A DNA stretch of 64,000 bases, from assembly GCF_000695625.1 (NCBI RefSeq), contig NZ_JMQI01000047.1:290353-354352 (forward strand), given 5' to 3'. Within the stretch, counting starts at the first letter, position 1, and each line of letters begins with the position of its first letter. The notes beneath the pieces are model-generated. The model searched no databases and had not been told where the DNA came from. It saw nothing but the letters and a program-made list of their open reading frames with translations. A program made the translations under genes and the position numbers. The DNA comes from Amycolatopsis rifamycinica. Its GTDB lineage: Bacteria; Actinomycetota; Actinomycetes; Mycobacteriales; Pseudonocardiaceae. This document shows, piece by piece, positions 29,022 to 37,716 of this stretch.

Positions 29022-29028
29022 CAGGACC

Positions 29029-30042
29029 TCACAGGTGGTGGGCGAAGGTTTCGTAAGCCGCGTCCGGCTCGCCGGTCGGCTCGAAGTGGCTGATGTTCTC
29101 CAGCGACGTCCACCACTGCTCGCGCGGCTTCCACGCGGCACGCACGCGCAGGCCCATGCGCACGTCTTCGGCGGCGCAGCCCAGCACGAGGTGGAGGAAG
29201 GCGATGTCGGCCCCGTCGAGCAGGATGTACGCGGCGACGTACGGCGGCTTGATCCGCTGGCCGAGGAACGGGACGTTGACGATGCAGAACGTCGTGACGA
29301 TGCCGGTGTCGGGGAGTTCGACCTCCTCGGTGGTCGGCACGCCGTCGGTGGGGCACGCGCCGCGCGGCGGGATGTAGACCTTGCCGCAGGCGGGGCAGCG
29401 CTGGCCGATCAGCTTCCCTTCGGCGAGCCCGCGCAGGTAGGTGCTTTCCTCGGGCGACGCGGAGTGCGTGTACTCGAGGTGCACCGGCGTGATGACGACG
29501 CTGACCGGCGCGCCCTCGTCCCGTTCGGCGACCGGGGGAGCGGGCTCGGTGGGCGTGGTGTCCGCCGCGTCGGCGGGCAGGAAGTAGGCGATGTCCCGGA
29601 TGTGCCCGACGACCTCGTCGGCCCACCGCACGCGCACCCGCTGTCCACTGTGGATGTTCTCGGGCGAGCCGGCGTCGACGGCGTGCAGCATGGGCGTGTC
29701 GGCGCCGTCGAGCTTCACCAGCGCCCAGGCGAAGGGCCGGCTCAGCGGCTGCCCGTCGAGGGGTTCGGGGCACCACGACCAGGAGACGACGGTGCCCTCT
29801 TCGCTCACGGGGACGAACTCGCCGAGCTGTTCGGCGGTCACCGGGTCGTACTCGACCGGCGGGACGTGCACCCGGCCGTCGCTGCCGCGGATGCCTTCGA
29901 TCCGGCGCTCTCGCAGCGCGTTGACGAACCGCCCGAGGACGGGCCCGGTCGAGCGGGTGTAGTCGAAGCCGACGTTCAGCGGTGCCGCAAGCGGTGTCTC
30001 GGTCACGTCTTTGAGTGAAACATGTTCTTGTTCTACCGACAA
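29029..30042 (-). CDS. Tandem DUF35 OB-fold/zinc-ribbon protein (Rv3521-like)
   Basis: A 337-residue protein with two OB-fold units. The N-terminal unit (about residues 40-150) lacks a zinc ribbon; the C-terminal unit (about 190-330) begins with CPACGK...CPTDG, a DUF35 zinc ribbon, followed by an OB fold. DUF35 proteins partner thiolase-like or hydratase enzymes in steroid side-chain loss (ChsH2). TTG at 30042 with GGAGG upstream is the best start; GTG at 30006 is an alternative. It is the first of three coupled genes; KstR-type sites lie at 30016-30029 and 30072-30085. Confidence 0.8.
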   Translation of the reverse strand: MSVEQEHVSLKDVTETPLAAPLNVGFDYTRSTGPVLGRFVNALRERRIEGIRGSDGRVHVPPVEYDPVTAEQLGEFVPVSEEGTVVSWSWCPEPLDGQPLSRPFAWALVKLDGADTPMLHAVDAGSPENIHSGQRVRVRWADEVVGHIRDIAYFLPADAADTTPTEPAPPVAERDEGAPVSVVITPVHLEYTHSASPEESTYLRGLAEGKLIGQRCPACGKVYIPPRGACPTDGVPTTEEVELPDTGIVTTFCIVNVPFLGQRIKPPYVAAYILLDGADIAFLHLVLGCAAEDVRMGLRVRAAWKPREQWWTSLENISHFEPTGEPDAAYETFAHHL

Positions 30043-30085
30043 GGTTCCTCCGCGGGCCGGTTCAATCCAACTGGAACGCGTTCTA
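30016..30085. promoter_or_regulatory. Two KstR-type operators between echA19-like and DUF35 genes
   Basis: TGAAACATGTTCTT at 30016-30029 (13 of 14 consensus positions) and TGGAACGCGTTCTA at 30072-30085 (14 of 14). They suggest a separate KstR-controlled promoter for the DUF35-ltp4-ltp3 operon. The first overlaps early codons if the TTG start is right. Confidence 0.72.
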
Positions 30086-30087
30086 CG

Positions 30088-30876
30088 TCAGCGACCATCG
30101 AAGTCCGGCTTCCGCTTCTCGGAGAAGGCCCGCGGCCCCTCCTTGGCGTCCTCCGACGCGAAGACCTCGATCCCGTACTGCGAGTCCAGCTTGAAGGCCT
30201 CTTCCTCGTGCAGCCCCTCCGTGTCCCGCATGGTCCGCAGGATCGCCCGCACCGCCAGTGGTCCGTTCGCGTTCACCAGCGCGGCCAGCTCGAGCGCCTT
30301 CGCCAGCGCGGAACCGTCGGGGACCACGTGGCCGATCAGGCCGATCGCCAAGGCTTCGGAAGCGGACAGATGACGTCCGGTCAGCAGGATGTCCGCGGCC
30401 ACCGTGTACGGGATCTGGCGCGGCAGCCGCACCGCCGAGCCGCCCATCGGGAACAGGCCCCATCGCGCCTCCGACACGCCGAAGCGAGCCGACTCGCCCG
30501 CCACCCGGATGTCGGTGCCCTGGAGGATCTCCGTCCCGCCCGCGATCGCCGGCCCTTCGACCGCCGCGATCAGCGGTTTCGTCAGGCGGCGGCCCTTCAG
30601 CAGGCCCGGGATGCGGGCCGGGTCGAACTTGCCCGAGGCGAACGACTCCGACGGCGAGTGGCGGGACATCGACTTCAGGTCCGCGCCCGCGCAGAACGCG
30701 CCGCCCGCGCCGGTCAGGACGCAGCTGCGGATCGAATCGTCGGCGTCGACCCGGTCCCAGGCGTCGACCATGATCGACATCATCTCGCCGGTGATCGCGT
30801 TGCGCGCCTCGGGCCGGTTCATCGTGACGACGAGGGTCTGGCCCTCCTGCGACACCAGCGCGTGCGGTTCACCCAC
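30088..30876 (-). CDS. echA19: EchA19-like enoyl-CoA hydratase
   Basis: A 262-residue crotonase-fold enzyme with oxyanion-hole segments GAFCAGADLKS (about residue 60) and AAVEGPAIAGGTE (about 107) and a catalytic Glu candidate in GVSEARWGLFPMG (about 133). It hydrates steroid enoyl-CoA in side-chain beta-oxidation, by homology with M. tuberculosis EchA19. It is divergent from the fadD19-like gene exactly as Rv3516 is from Rv3515c. GTG at 30876 has AGGAGGT upstream. A KstR-type site lies 38 bp before the start. Confidence 0.85.
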   Translation of the reverse strand: MGEPHALVSQEGQTLVVTMNRPEARNAITGEMMSIMVDAWDRVDADDSIRSCVLTGAGGAFCAGADLKSMSRHSPSESFASGKFDPARIPGLLKGRRLTKPLIAAVEGPAIAGGTEILQGTDIRVAGESARFGVSEARWGLFPMGGSAVRLPRQIPYTVAADILLTGRHLSASEALAIGLIGHVVPDGSALAKALELAALVNANGPLAVRAILRTMRDTEGLHEEEAFKLDSQYGIEVFASEDAKEGPRAFSEKRKPDFDGR

Positions 30877-30914
30877 GGAAGACCTCCTGAAGGAGCAGTG
30901 CCATTGCCCAGAAC

Positions 30915-30928
30915 GATAACATGTTCTA
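30915..30928. promoter_or_regulatory. KstR-type operator between echA19-like and fadD19-like genes
   Basis: GATAACATGTTCTA matches TNNAACNNGTTNNA at all but the first position. It sits in the 62-bp divergent region, 10 bp before the fadD19-like GTG. Confidence 0.7.
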
Positions 30929-30938
30929 CTTTGAGGGC

Positions 30939-32555
30939 GTGGCACTCAACATCGCGGATCTTCTGGAGCACGCCGTCGACGCCGTGCCGGAGCGCGTCGC
31001 GGTCGTGTGCGGTGACCGGCAAGTCACCTTCGCCGAACTGGAGGCGCGGGCCAACCGGCTCGCCCACCACCTCGCCGCGCACGGCGTGGGACGCGGATCC
31101 CACATCGGGGTCTACTCCCGCAATTCGATCGAGGCCCTGGAGGCGATGGTCGCGGCGTACAAGCTGCGCGCGATCGCCGTCAACGTCAACTACCGCTACG
31201 TGCACGGCGAACTCGTCTACCTGTTCAACGACGCCGAGATCGTCGCGCTCGTGCACGAACGCAGCTACGCGGACAAGGTCGCCGCGGCGCTGCCGGAAGC
31301 GCCGAAACTGAAACACGTTGTCGTGATCGACGACGGCAGCGACGGCGACTACGAACGCTACGGCGGCGTCGACTACGAAGCCGCCCTCGACGCGCAGAGC
31401 CCCGAGCGGGACTTCGGGGAACGCAGCAACGACGACCTCTACATCCTCTACACCGGCGGCACCACGGGCTACCCGAAGGGCGTGCTGTGGCGGCAGGAGG
31501 ACGTCTGGCGCGCGCTCGGCGGCGGCATCAACTTCGTCACCGGCGAGTACATCCCCGACGAGTGGACGCTCGCCGAGCAGGGCAAGGCCGGCAGCCTGAG
31601 CCGGCTGCCCGCCGCGCCGCTGATCCACGGCGCCGCGCAGTGGGCCGCCTTCGGCGCGCTGTTCACCGGCAGCCCGGTGGTCTTCGTGCCCCGCTTCGAC
31701 GCCCACGAGATCTGGAAGGCCGTGCAGGAGCACAAGGTCCAGGTCCTCACGATCGTCGGCGACGCGATGGCCCGGCCGCTCATCGAGGCCTACCGCGAGG
31801 GGGATTACGACGCTTCGTCGATCGTCGCCGTGTCGAGCCACGCCGCGCTGTTCTCCCAGTCGGTGAAGCAGGAGTTCGTCGCGCTGCTGCCGAACGCCGT
31901 GATCACCGACGCCATCGGCTCGTCGGAGAGCGGCTTCACCGGGATCGGCATGGTCGGCAAGGACTCCGACCACAGCGCCGGGCCGCGGGTGACCTTCGGC
32001 AAGGACGCGATCCTGCTCGACGAAGACGGCAACGTCGTCGAGAAGAAGCCCGGCGCGGTCGGGCTGATCGGCCGCCGCGGCCACGTCCCGCTCGGCTACT
32101 ACGGCGACCCCGAGAAGAGCAAGAAGATCTTCGTCGAGGTCGACGGCGCCCGGTACGTCGTCCCGGGCGACTACGCCCGTTACGAAGAGGACGGCACGGT
32201 CACGCTGCTCGGCCGCGGCTCCCAGTGCGTCAACACCGGCGGCGAGAAGGTCTACCCCGAGGAGGTCGAAGGGGCGCTCAAGTCCCACCCCGACGTCTTC
32301 GACGCGCTCGTCATCGGCGTCCCGGACGAGCGGCTCGGCCAGCGCGTCGCCGCCGTCGTCCAGCTGCGCGAAGGCGCCGAACCGGATCTCGCCGCCATCG
32401 AAGAGCACGTCCGCGGCGAGGTCGCCGGGTACAAGGTGCCGCGCACGATCTGGCTGGCCGGCGAGATCGGCCGCTCGCCCAGCGGCAAACCGGACTACCC
32501 GTGGGCCCAGCGCTACGCCGCCGAGCACGAACCGGCCGCGGCCCAGCCCGTCTGA
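30939..32555 (+). CDS. fadD19: FadD19-like steroid side-chain acyl-CoA ligase
   Basis: A 538-residue adenylate-forming acyl-CoA synthetase. The AMP-binding P-loop YTGGTTGYPKGVLW lies near residue 173; a GDYAR...LLGRGSQCVNTGGEKVYPEEVE adenylation core lies near 420 and the C-terminal catalytic-Lys region GRSPSGKPDY near 518. FadD19 activates C26/C24-carboxylated cholesterol side chains, supplying substrate for EchA19 and the Ltp proteins. GTG at 30939 (GAGGG upstream) places the KstR site immediately before the gene. The steroid assignment rests on similarity, neighbours and the operator. Confidence 0.87.
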   Translation: MALNIADLLEHAVDAVPERVAVVCGDRQVTFAELEARANRLAHHLAAHGVGRGSHIGVYSRNSIEALEAMVAAYKLRAIAVNVNYRYVHGELVYLFNDAEIVALVHERSYADKVAAALPEAPKLKHVVVIDDGSDGDYERYGGVDYEAALDAQSPERDFGERSNDDLYILYTGGTTGYPKGVLWRQEDVWRALGGGINFVTGEYIPDEWTLAEQGKAGSLSRLPAAPLIHGAAQWAAFGALFTGSPVVFVPRFDAHEIWKAVQEHKVQVLTIVGDAMARPLIEAYREGDYDASSIVAVSSHAALFSQSVKQEFVALLPNAVITDAIGSSESGFTGIGMVGKDSDHSAGPRVTFGKDAILLDEDGNVVEKKPGAVGLIGRRGHVPLGYYGDPEKSKKIFVEVDGARYVVPGDYARYEEDGTVTLLGRGSQCVNTGGEKVYPEEVEGALKSHPDVFDALVIGVPDERLGQRVAAVVQLREGAEPDLAAIEEHVRGEVAGYKVPRTIWLAGEIGRSPSGKPDYPWAQRYAAEHEPAAAQPV

Positions 32556-32581
32556 GCCCCTGACTACCGACCCAGAAGCGT

Positions 32582-32599
32582 CACTTTCACGTGAAAGTG
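32582..32599. repeat. CACTTTCACGTGAAAGTG palindrome
   Basis: Single exact 18-bp core between the fadD19-like stop and the next GTG start, with mismatched outer bases (T on the left, G on the right). Same family as 26755-26842. Confidence 0.85.
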
Positions 32600-32621
32600 G
32601 CGCTCGGAGGAGGACGAGAGA

Positions 32622-33722
32622 GTGCGGACACCCCTGTGCGACCGGCTCGGCATCGACCTGCCGATCATCGGGTTCACCCCGTCGGAGCACGTCGCCGCGG
32701 CCCTCAGCCGCGCCGGCGGGCTCGGCGTGCTCGGCTGCGTCCGGTTCAACGACGCCGCCGAGCTCGACCGGGTGCTCACCTGGATGGACGAGAACACCGG
32801 CGGGAAACCGTACGGCGTCGACATCGTCATGCCGGCCAAGGTGCCCGCCGAGGGCACGCAGGTCGACCTGGCGAAGCTCATCCCGGACGGTCACCGCGCG
32901 TTCGTCGACCGCGTGCTGAAGGAGCTGTCGGTGCCGCCCCTGCCGGACGACACCGACGAGCGCGCGGGGGTGCTCGGCTGGCTGCACTCGGTGGCCCGGT
33001 CGCACGTCGAGGTCGCGCTGAACCACCCGATCAAGCTGATCGCCAACGCGCTCGGCTCGCCGCCGCCGGACGTCATCGGCCAGTGCCACGACAAGGGTGT
33101 CCCGGTCGCGGCGCTCGCCGGGAAGGCCGAACACGCGGTGCGGCACGTCGAGACCGGCGTCGACTTCGTGGTGGCGCAAGGCTACGAAGCCGGCGGGCAC
33201 ACCGGCGAAATCGCGTCCATGGTGCTGGTGCCGGAGATCGTCGACGCCGTCGACGTGCCGGTGCTCGCCGCGGGCGGGATCGGCTCCGGCCGCCAGGTGG
33301 CCGCGGCGCTCGCGCTCGGCGCGTCCGGCGTCTGGATGGGCTCGATGTGGCTGGCGACCGAGGAGTACCTGCAGACGATGGGCGAATCGGTCGCGATGCA
33401 GCAGGCCCTGGTCGCGGCTTCGTCGTCGGACACGGTGCGGACCCGGATCTACACGGGCAAGCCGGCCCGGTTGCTCAAGACCCGCTGGACCGAGGCGTGG
33501 GCGGCGCCGGACGCGCCCGAGCCGCTGCCGATGCCGCTGCAGAACCTGCTGGTTTCCCACGCCCACAACCGCATCCACGCGGCGAGCGACCCGAGCGTGG
33601 TGTCGATGCCGGTCGGGCAGATCGTCGGCCGGATGAACGCGGTCCGGCCGGTCGCCGACGTCGTCGCGGAGCTCGTCTCCGGCTACGAAGAAGCGCTTTC
33701 CCGGTTGGACAAGACCCGCTGA
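32622..33722 (+). CDS. Nitronate monooxygenase-family flavoprotein
   Basis: A 366-residue FMN-dependent TIM-barrel protein (2-nitropropane dioxygenase family) with AQGYEAGGHTGE (about residue 187), AAGGIGSGRQVAAALALGA (about 216) and WMGS phosphate-binding segments. Family members in steroid degraders, such as IpdC (Rv3553), act on cholesterol ring C/D intermediates. Being directly downstream of the fadD19-like gene suggests a steroid role here too, but orthology is not shown. The GTG start follows GGAGGAGGA. A 23-bp-armed hairpin ends the transcript. Confidence 0.85.
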   Translation: MRTPLCDRLGIDLPIIGFTPSEHVAAALSRAGGLGVLGCVRFNDAAELDRVLTWMDENTGGKPYGVDIVMPAKVPAEGTQVDLAKLIPDGHRAFVDRVLKELSVPPLPDDTDERAGVLGWLHSVARSHVEVALNHPIKLIANALGSPPPDVIGQCHDKGVPVAALAGKAEHAVRHVETGVDFVVAQGYEAGGHTGEIASMVLVPEIVDAVDVPVLAAGGIGSGRQVAAALALGASGVWMGSMWLATEEYLQTMGESVAMQQALVAASSSDTVRTRIYTGKPARLLKTRWTEAWAAPDAPEPLPMPLQNLLVSHAHNRIHAASDPSVVSMPVGQIVGRMNAVRPVADVVAELVSGYEEALSRLDKTR

Positions 33723-33726
33723 AAAC

Positions 33727-33776
33727 CATGAGGGTCGCCTTCACGGACGCGATGTCCGTGCAGGCGACCCTCATGG
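33727..33776 (+). terminator. Long hairpin terminator after the flavoprotein gene
   Basis: Inverted repeat with 23-bp arms (one mismatch) and a 5-nt loop (GCGAT), starting 5 bp after the stop codon. The outer arm begins CCATGAGGGTCGCC. Stem length is unusual for a simple terminator. Confidence 0.8.
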
Positions 33777-34014
33777 CATGTGGGCACCGGCTGCCGGGGG
33801 AGGATCAGCAGAGGCCGGTGTACCAGGCCGGTGTGTTCGGCTTGATGCGCGTTCCGGCGGGTCGAAATCGTTCCGATGAAACGAGTCGTCGATTTCGTGA
33901 TGCGCCGGACATCAATGAACCTAGAAGGGGAGCCAAGATCTCGGCAAGCCGTTTCAGGCAGGCTTGAAGCGCCGTTCCGCGCGCCGGCGGGTTGGGCTCG
34001 AGGCGTGAACGAGT
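33777..34014. other. Gap with no convincing gene
   Basis: About 240 bp between two terminator hairpins. A 76-codon minus-strand frame (33805-34035) ends in AGTRIKPNTPAWYTGLC, which looks protein-like. But it has no clear ribosome site and overlaps the hairpin at its start, so I treat it as a possible gene remnant only. Confidence 0.4.
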
Positions 34015-34049
34015 CGATCCCGCGTGACGGAACACGTCACGCGGGATCG
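34015..34049 (-). terminator. Perfect hairpin after the trypsin gene
   Basis: CGATCCCGCGTGACG at 34015-34029 pairs perfectly with 34035-34049 around GAACA, 28 bp downstream of the leftward protease stop. Confidence 0.8.
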
Positions 34050-34076
34050 ATGTCGGTGGTGATCCGGCAGGGAGCG

Positions 34077-34883
34077 CTACAAGCCGGCGGCCGCCGCGGC
34101 GATCTTCGACGCGAACGTGCTCACCTCGGTGTAGACGCCGGGCGCGTGCGGCCGGGCGCAGCCGTCACCCCAGCTGACGATGCCGACCTGGATCCAGGCA
34201 CTGTTGTTGTCCCGGCGGAACATCGGGCCACCGGAGTCGCCCTGGCAGGTGTCGACACCGCCGGAGGCGAGGTTGCCCGCGCAGATCTCGGCGCTCGGGA
34301 TCAGGTCGGGGTAGCTGCCGCCCTGGGCGGCGCAGGTGGCGTCGTCGACGAACGGGACCGTCGCCTTGAGCAGGTACCGCTGCTGGGAGCCGCCTTCGGT
34401 CGCCGCGCCCCAGCCGGCCACGGTGAACGTGCCCGAGTTGTACGCCGTGGTCGTCGCGATCGGCAGGGTGGACAGGCCGCTCACCGGGCTGGCGAGCTTG
34501 ATCAGCGCCCAGTCGCCGCCGGTCGAGGTGCCGTACGTCGGGGACCGGTAGACGTAGGTCGAGCGGATCTTCTGCGCGCTGGAGCTCTGCAGGTCGACCA
34601 CGCCGACGGTCGCGGTGATCGAGGTGTTGCTCCCGGTCCGGCTGACGCAGTGCGCCGCGGTCAGCACGATCTGCTTGGTGTACAACGCCCCGCCGCAGCC
34701 CATCGAAAGCCGGACCATGAACGGGAATTCGCCCTGGGCCGCCCGGGTTCCGCCGACGACGTCGGTGGCGGGCGGCTGGGCCGCGGTGGCGATCGCGGGG
34801 GTGGCGAACGAAGCCGCCGCGGCGACCGCGGCGAGTGCGGTGGTGGCGTTTCTCAGCAGGGTGAACCAGCGCTTGGGAGCCAA
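34077..34883 (-). CDS. Secreted trypsin-like serine protease (S1)
   Basis: A 268-residue preproenzyme with a signal peptide ending around ATA-AQ (about residue 35), a short propeptide and the VVGG activation site (about 42). Catalytic His is in TAAHC (about 76), Asp in GGDWALIKL (about 124) and Ser in CQGDSGGP (about 217). Asp in GVDTCQGDSGG at the S1-pocket position predicts cleavage after Lys/Arg, and Cys pairs match the S. griseus trypsin type. It acts outside the cell. It stands alone, with a TCCACAGTGGA palindrome (34904-34914) just upstream of its start. Confidence 0.93.
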   Translation of the reverse strand: MAPKRWFTLLRNATTALAAVAAAASFATPAIATAAQPPATDVVGGTRAAQGEFPFMVRLSMGCGGALYTKQIVLTAAHCVSRTGSNTSITATVGVVDLQSSSAQKIRSTYVYRSPTYGTSTGGDWALIKLASPVSGLSTLPIATTTAYNSGTFTVAGWGAATEGGSQQRYLLKATVPFVDDATCAAQGGSYPDLIPSAEICAGNLASGGVDTCQGDSGGPMFRRDNNSAWIQVGIVSWGDGCARPHAPGVYTEVSTFASKIAAAAAGL

Positions 34884-35008
34884 GGGGATCAGTCCTTCCA
34901 GTGTCCACAGTGGAAGTGGAGCTCGAGAGCGGCCCCATGACTACACCAGGTGTTCACAGAGCGGGACAACCAACTTTCTTCGGATCTTTCGGGCGGTTGG
35001 GTGATTTC

Positions 35009-36226
35009 TCACCGCCGGATCCGACGAACGCCGTAGGCCAGACCGCCCAGCAACAGCGCGCCGCAGCCGGCGAGCACCGACGGCAGCGGCAGGCTGAAGG
35101 CCAGCACCACGCACCCGGCCAGCCCGAGCACGGCGATCGGCCGCGCCTTCCCGCTCAGCGTGAACGCCGCGGCGTTGGCGACGGCGTAGTACGTCAGGAC
35201 GGCGAAGGACGAGAAGCCGATCGCGGCGCGCAGGTCGATCGACGCGGCGAGCACGGCGACGACGACCCCGACGGCGAGCTCGGCCCGGTGCGGCACCTGG
35301 TAGCGCGGGTGCACGGCGGCGAGGAAGCGAGGGAGGTGGCCGTCCCGGCTCATCGCCAGCGTCGTGCGCGAGACGCCGAGGATGAGCGCGAGCAGCGAGC
35401 CGAGGGCGGCGACGGCGGCGCCGACCCGGACGACCGGGGCGAGCCACCCCGGGACGGCCGCGGCGATCGGGTCCGGGCTCGCGGCGAGCGCGGCCGGGCC
35501 GAGCCGGACGAGCAGCAGCACCGCCAGCGCGGCGTAGACCACGAGCGTGATGCCGAGGGCGAGCGGGATGGCGCGGGGGATGGTGCGGGCCGGGTCGCGG
35601 ACCTCCTCGCCGAGCGTGGCGAGCCGCGCGTACCCGGCGAAGGCGAAGAAGAGCAGCCCGGCCGCTTCGAGCACGCCCCCGCCACCCGGCCAGGCGACGA
35701 GCGGGCCGCCGCCGGCGGGCCCGGCGGCCATCGCCACGCCCGAGACCAGGAGCACGAGCAGGGTGCACGACACGATCACCCGGGTGGCGAGCGCCGACCG
35801 GTGCACGCCGAAGTAGTTGACGGCGGTGAGCGCGGCGACCACCGCGACGGCGAGGAGGCTCCGCCACGGCTGTCCGAGCCCGGGCGCGGCGTAGGCGACG
35901 ACGGTCAGCGTCATCGCGGCGCAGCTGGCCGTCTTCCCGGTGACGAATCCCCACCCGGCCAGGTATCCCCAGAATTCACCGAGCCTTTCCCGGCCGTATA
36001 CGTAAGTACCCCCGGATTGCGGATAAATCGCGGCCAGTCGCGCCGAAGACGTCGCATTGCAGTAGGCGACCACGGCCGCCAGGACCAAGGCGATGAGCAA
36101 TCCGGCTCCCGCGGCGCGGGCCGCCGGGGCGAACGCGGCGAAAACGCCCGCCCCGATCATCGAGCCCAGGCCCAGGAAGACGGCGTCGGCGAGGCCGAGC
36201 CTGCGGGTGAGGGAAGTCGGGGGCAT
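35009..36226 (-). CDS. APC-family amino acid permease
   Basis: A 405-residue membrane protein of the amino acid-polyamine-organocation superfamily with about 12 helices. The first has the GLGSMIGAGVFAAFAPA signature (about residues 18-34), and YPQSGGTYVYGRERLG (about 67-82) is typical. ATG at 36226 has GGAGGATC upstream; the longer frame adds an unlikely basic leader. It is divergent from the GntR regulator 80 bp away, so it is probably controlled by it. Substrate unknown. Confidence 0.9.
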   Translation of the reverse strand: MPPTSLTRRLGLADAVFLGLGSMIGAGVFAAFAPAARAAGAGLLIALVLAAVVAYCNATSSARLAAIYPQSGGTYVYGRERLGEFWGYLAGWGFVTGKTASCAAMTLTVVAYAAPGLGQPWRSLLAVAVVAALTAVNYFGVHRSALATRVIVSCTLLVLLVSGVAMAAGPAGGGPLVAWPGGGGVLEAAGLLFFAFAGYARLATLGEEVRDPARTIPRAIPLALGITLVVYAALAVLLLVRLGPAALAASPDPIAAAVPGWLAPVVRVGAAVAALGSLLALILGVSRTTLAMSRDGHLPRFLAAVHPRYQVPHRAELAVGVVVAVLAASIDLRAAIGFSSFAVLTYYAVANAAAFTLSGKARPIAVLGLAGCVVLAFSLPLPSVLAGCGALLLGGLAYGVRRIRR

Positions 36227-36306
36227 CCGGGTGATCCTCCAGGTAACGGCCGTGTTGCGTGCCACAGCGAACCACGGCGCACGGCAAACCGAATAGGGTC
36301 GGTTCC

Positions 36307-37050
36307 GTGCCCGCCCCTTCGCGCCTTTTCCGCCTGTCCGCCGACGGCCCCGTCCTCGACGGGATTCCCGAACACGGCCGCGTCCCGCGTTACTACGCGG
36401 TCAAGGTCGAACTGCTGGCGGTGATCGCGGAACTCGGCGAGGGCGCGGTGCTGCCCACGGAACGGGAATTGTGCGAACGGTTCGAAGTGTCGAGGGCGAC
36501 CGTACGGCAAGCGGTCGCGGAACTGGTTCTCGAGGGCAGGCTCAGCCGCCGCCAGGGGAGCGGCACGTACATCGCCGGCCCGAAGCTCGTCCAGCCCCTG
36601 GCCCCGACGGGGCGGCGGCCGGGCATCCGCCCCGGCCGCACCGCGATCACCCTGGAGCGGCGCCCGGCCGGACGCGCGCTGGCGGCCGACCTGCGGGTGA
36701 CGTCGGACGCCGAGGTGTTCCACCTCGAGCGCGTCCTGCTGGCCGGCGACGAGCGCGTCGGGCTCGAGTCGACATATCTCCTGGCGTCGCGGTGCCCGGA
36801 CCTGCTCGAGGTGTTCGTCCCGGAGCAGCCGTTGAACGAGCAGCTCGGCGTGGAGCCCGCCGGGGCGGAGGAGCGGGTCGAGACGGTGCTGGCCACGCCG
36901 CGCGAGGCGCTGCTGATCGGGACGAACCCGGCGCTGCCGATGCTGCTGACGCACCGGATCTCGTGGGGCCCGGACGGAGTGCCGTTCGAGCGGGTGCGGT
37001 CGCTGTACCGCGGGGACCGGCTCAGCTTCACCACCCGCCTCGGCGGCTGA
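36307..37050 (+). CDS. GntR/HutC-family regulator with UTRA domain
   Basis: A 247-residue regulator with an N-terminal GntR winged HTH (about residues 30-92; LPTERELCERFEVSRATVRQ in part, ending RRQGSGTYI) and a C-terminal UTRA ligand domain (about 105-245). The GTG start at 36307 was chosen because upstream codons overlap the divergent promoter. It probably represses the adjacent permease gene in response to a small ligand. Confidence 0.9.
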   Translation: MPAPSRLFRLSADGPVLDGIPEHGRVPRYYAVKVELLAVIAELGEGAVLPTERELCERFEVSRATVRQAVAELVLEGRLSRRQGSGTYIAGPKLVQPLAPTGRRPGIRPGRTAITLERRPAGRALAADLRVTSDAEVFHLERVLLAGDERVGLESTYLLASRCPDLLEVFVPEQPLNEQLGVEPAGAEERVETVLATPREALLIGTNPALPMLLTHRISWGPDGVPFERVRSLYRGDRLSFTTRLGG

Positions 37051-37121
37051 CGGCGGTCACGGTCCGCGCGGTTTCCGGTTCGCCGATGCAACCCGGGGCC
37101 GGTCCGCTCCGTCTGGCAGGT

Positions 37122-37628
37122 ATGCGTACCACGGTGAAACTGCTGGGTGCGGGCCTGCTGCTCGTCATGGCGACGGCCTGTGCGGCGAACTCCGGCGCGG
37201 GTGCTCCGGCGGGCACCGGTCCGGGGCCCTCGGCGACCACGACGTCGGCGAGCGCACCGGGAACCGTCACGCCCACGCTCGGCCCGCCTCCGTCGCAGAC
37301 GGTCGGACGGCCGACGCAGGGCATCGCGCCGGGTGACGACGTCGTCGCCGAAACGCAGGTCAACGCCCGCGCGCTGCCCGAGGGCTACCCGCGCAGCCTC
37401 ACCCGCGGCCTCGACGGGCGAACCCTGCTCCTGCAGGCCGAGGAGGGCGGCTGCCGCCGCATCTCGGCCCGCGTCGGCGAGCAGACCGCGCAGCAGGTGG
37501 TCGTGCTGATCACCGTGCTGCCGGCCCCCAAGGGCCAGATGTGCCCGGACTACCTCCGGGAGATCAAGATCCCGCTCGCCCTCGCGGCGCCGCTCGGGAC
37601 ACGCACGGTCGTCCTCCGCCAGGGCTGA
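37122..37628 (+). CDS. Small secreted lipoprotein, copy 1 of a tandem pair
   Basis: A 168-residue protein with a lipoprotein signal (lipobox ATAC near residue 20), a Pro/Thr/Ser-rich linker and a C-terminal domain of ~90 residues with LPEGYPRSL, EEGGCRRI and GQMCPDYL segments. It is paralogous to the next gene over the whole domain (shared EGGC, QMC and LAAPL.TRTVVL patterns). Function unknown; the two conserved Cys could form a disulphide. Confidence 0.75.
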   Translation: MRTTVKLLGAGLLLVMATACAANSGAGAPAGTGPGPSATTTSASAPGTVTPTLGPPPSQTVGRPTQGIAPGDDVVAETQVNARALPEGYPRSLTRGLDGRTLLLQAEEGGCRRISARVGEQTAQQVVVLITVLPAPKGQMCPDYLREIKIPLALAAPLGTRTVVLRQG

Positions 37629-37716
37629 GCACCACCGACGCTGGGAGGGCCGCCCCGGGGTGCCCGGGAACATCTCCGGGTGCAACCCACGGGCGTCCCC
37701 GTTCCGTCCTGACACC

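Noticed and set aside
30819..33578. 919-codon minus-strand frame opposite fadD19-like and flavoprotein genes
   Set aside because: High-GC antisense shadow; no recognisable domain, and the plus-strand genes have clear motifs and ribosome sites.
33805..34035. 76-codon minus-strand frame ending PNTPAWYTGLC
   Set aside because: The C-terminus looks protein-like, but the start lies in a terminator hairpin and there is no ribosome site; at most a remnant.
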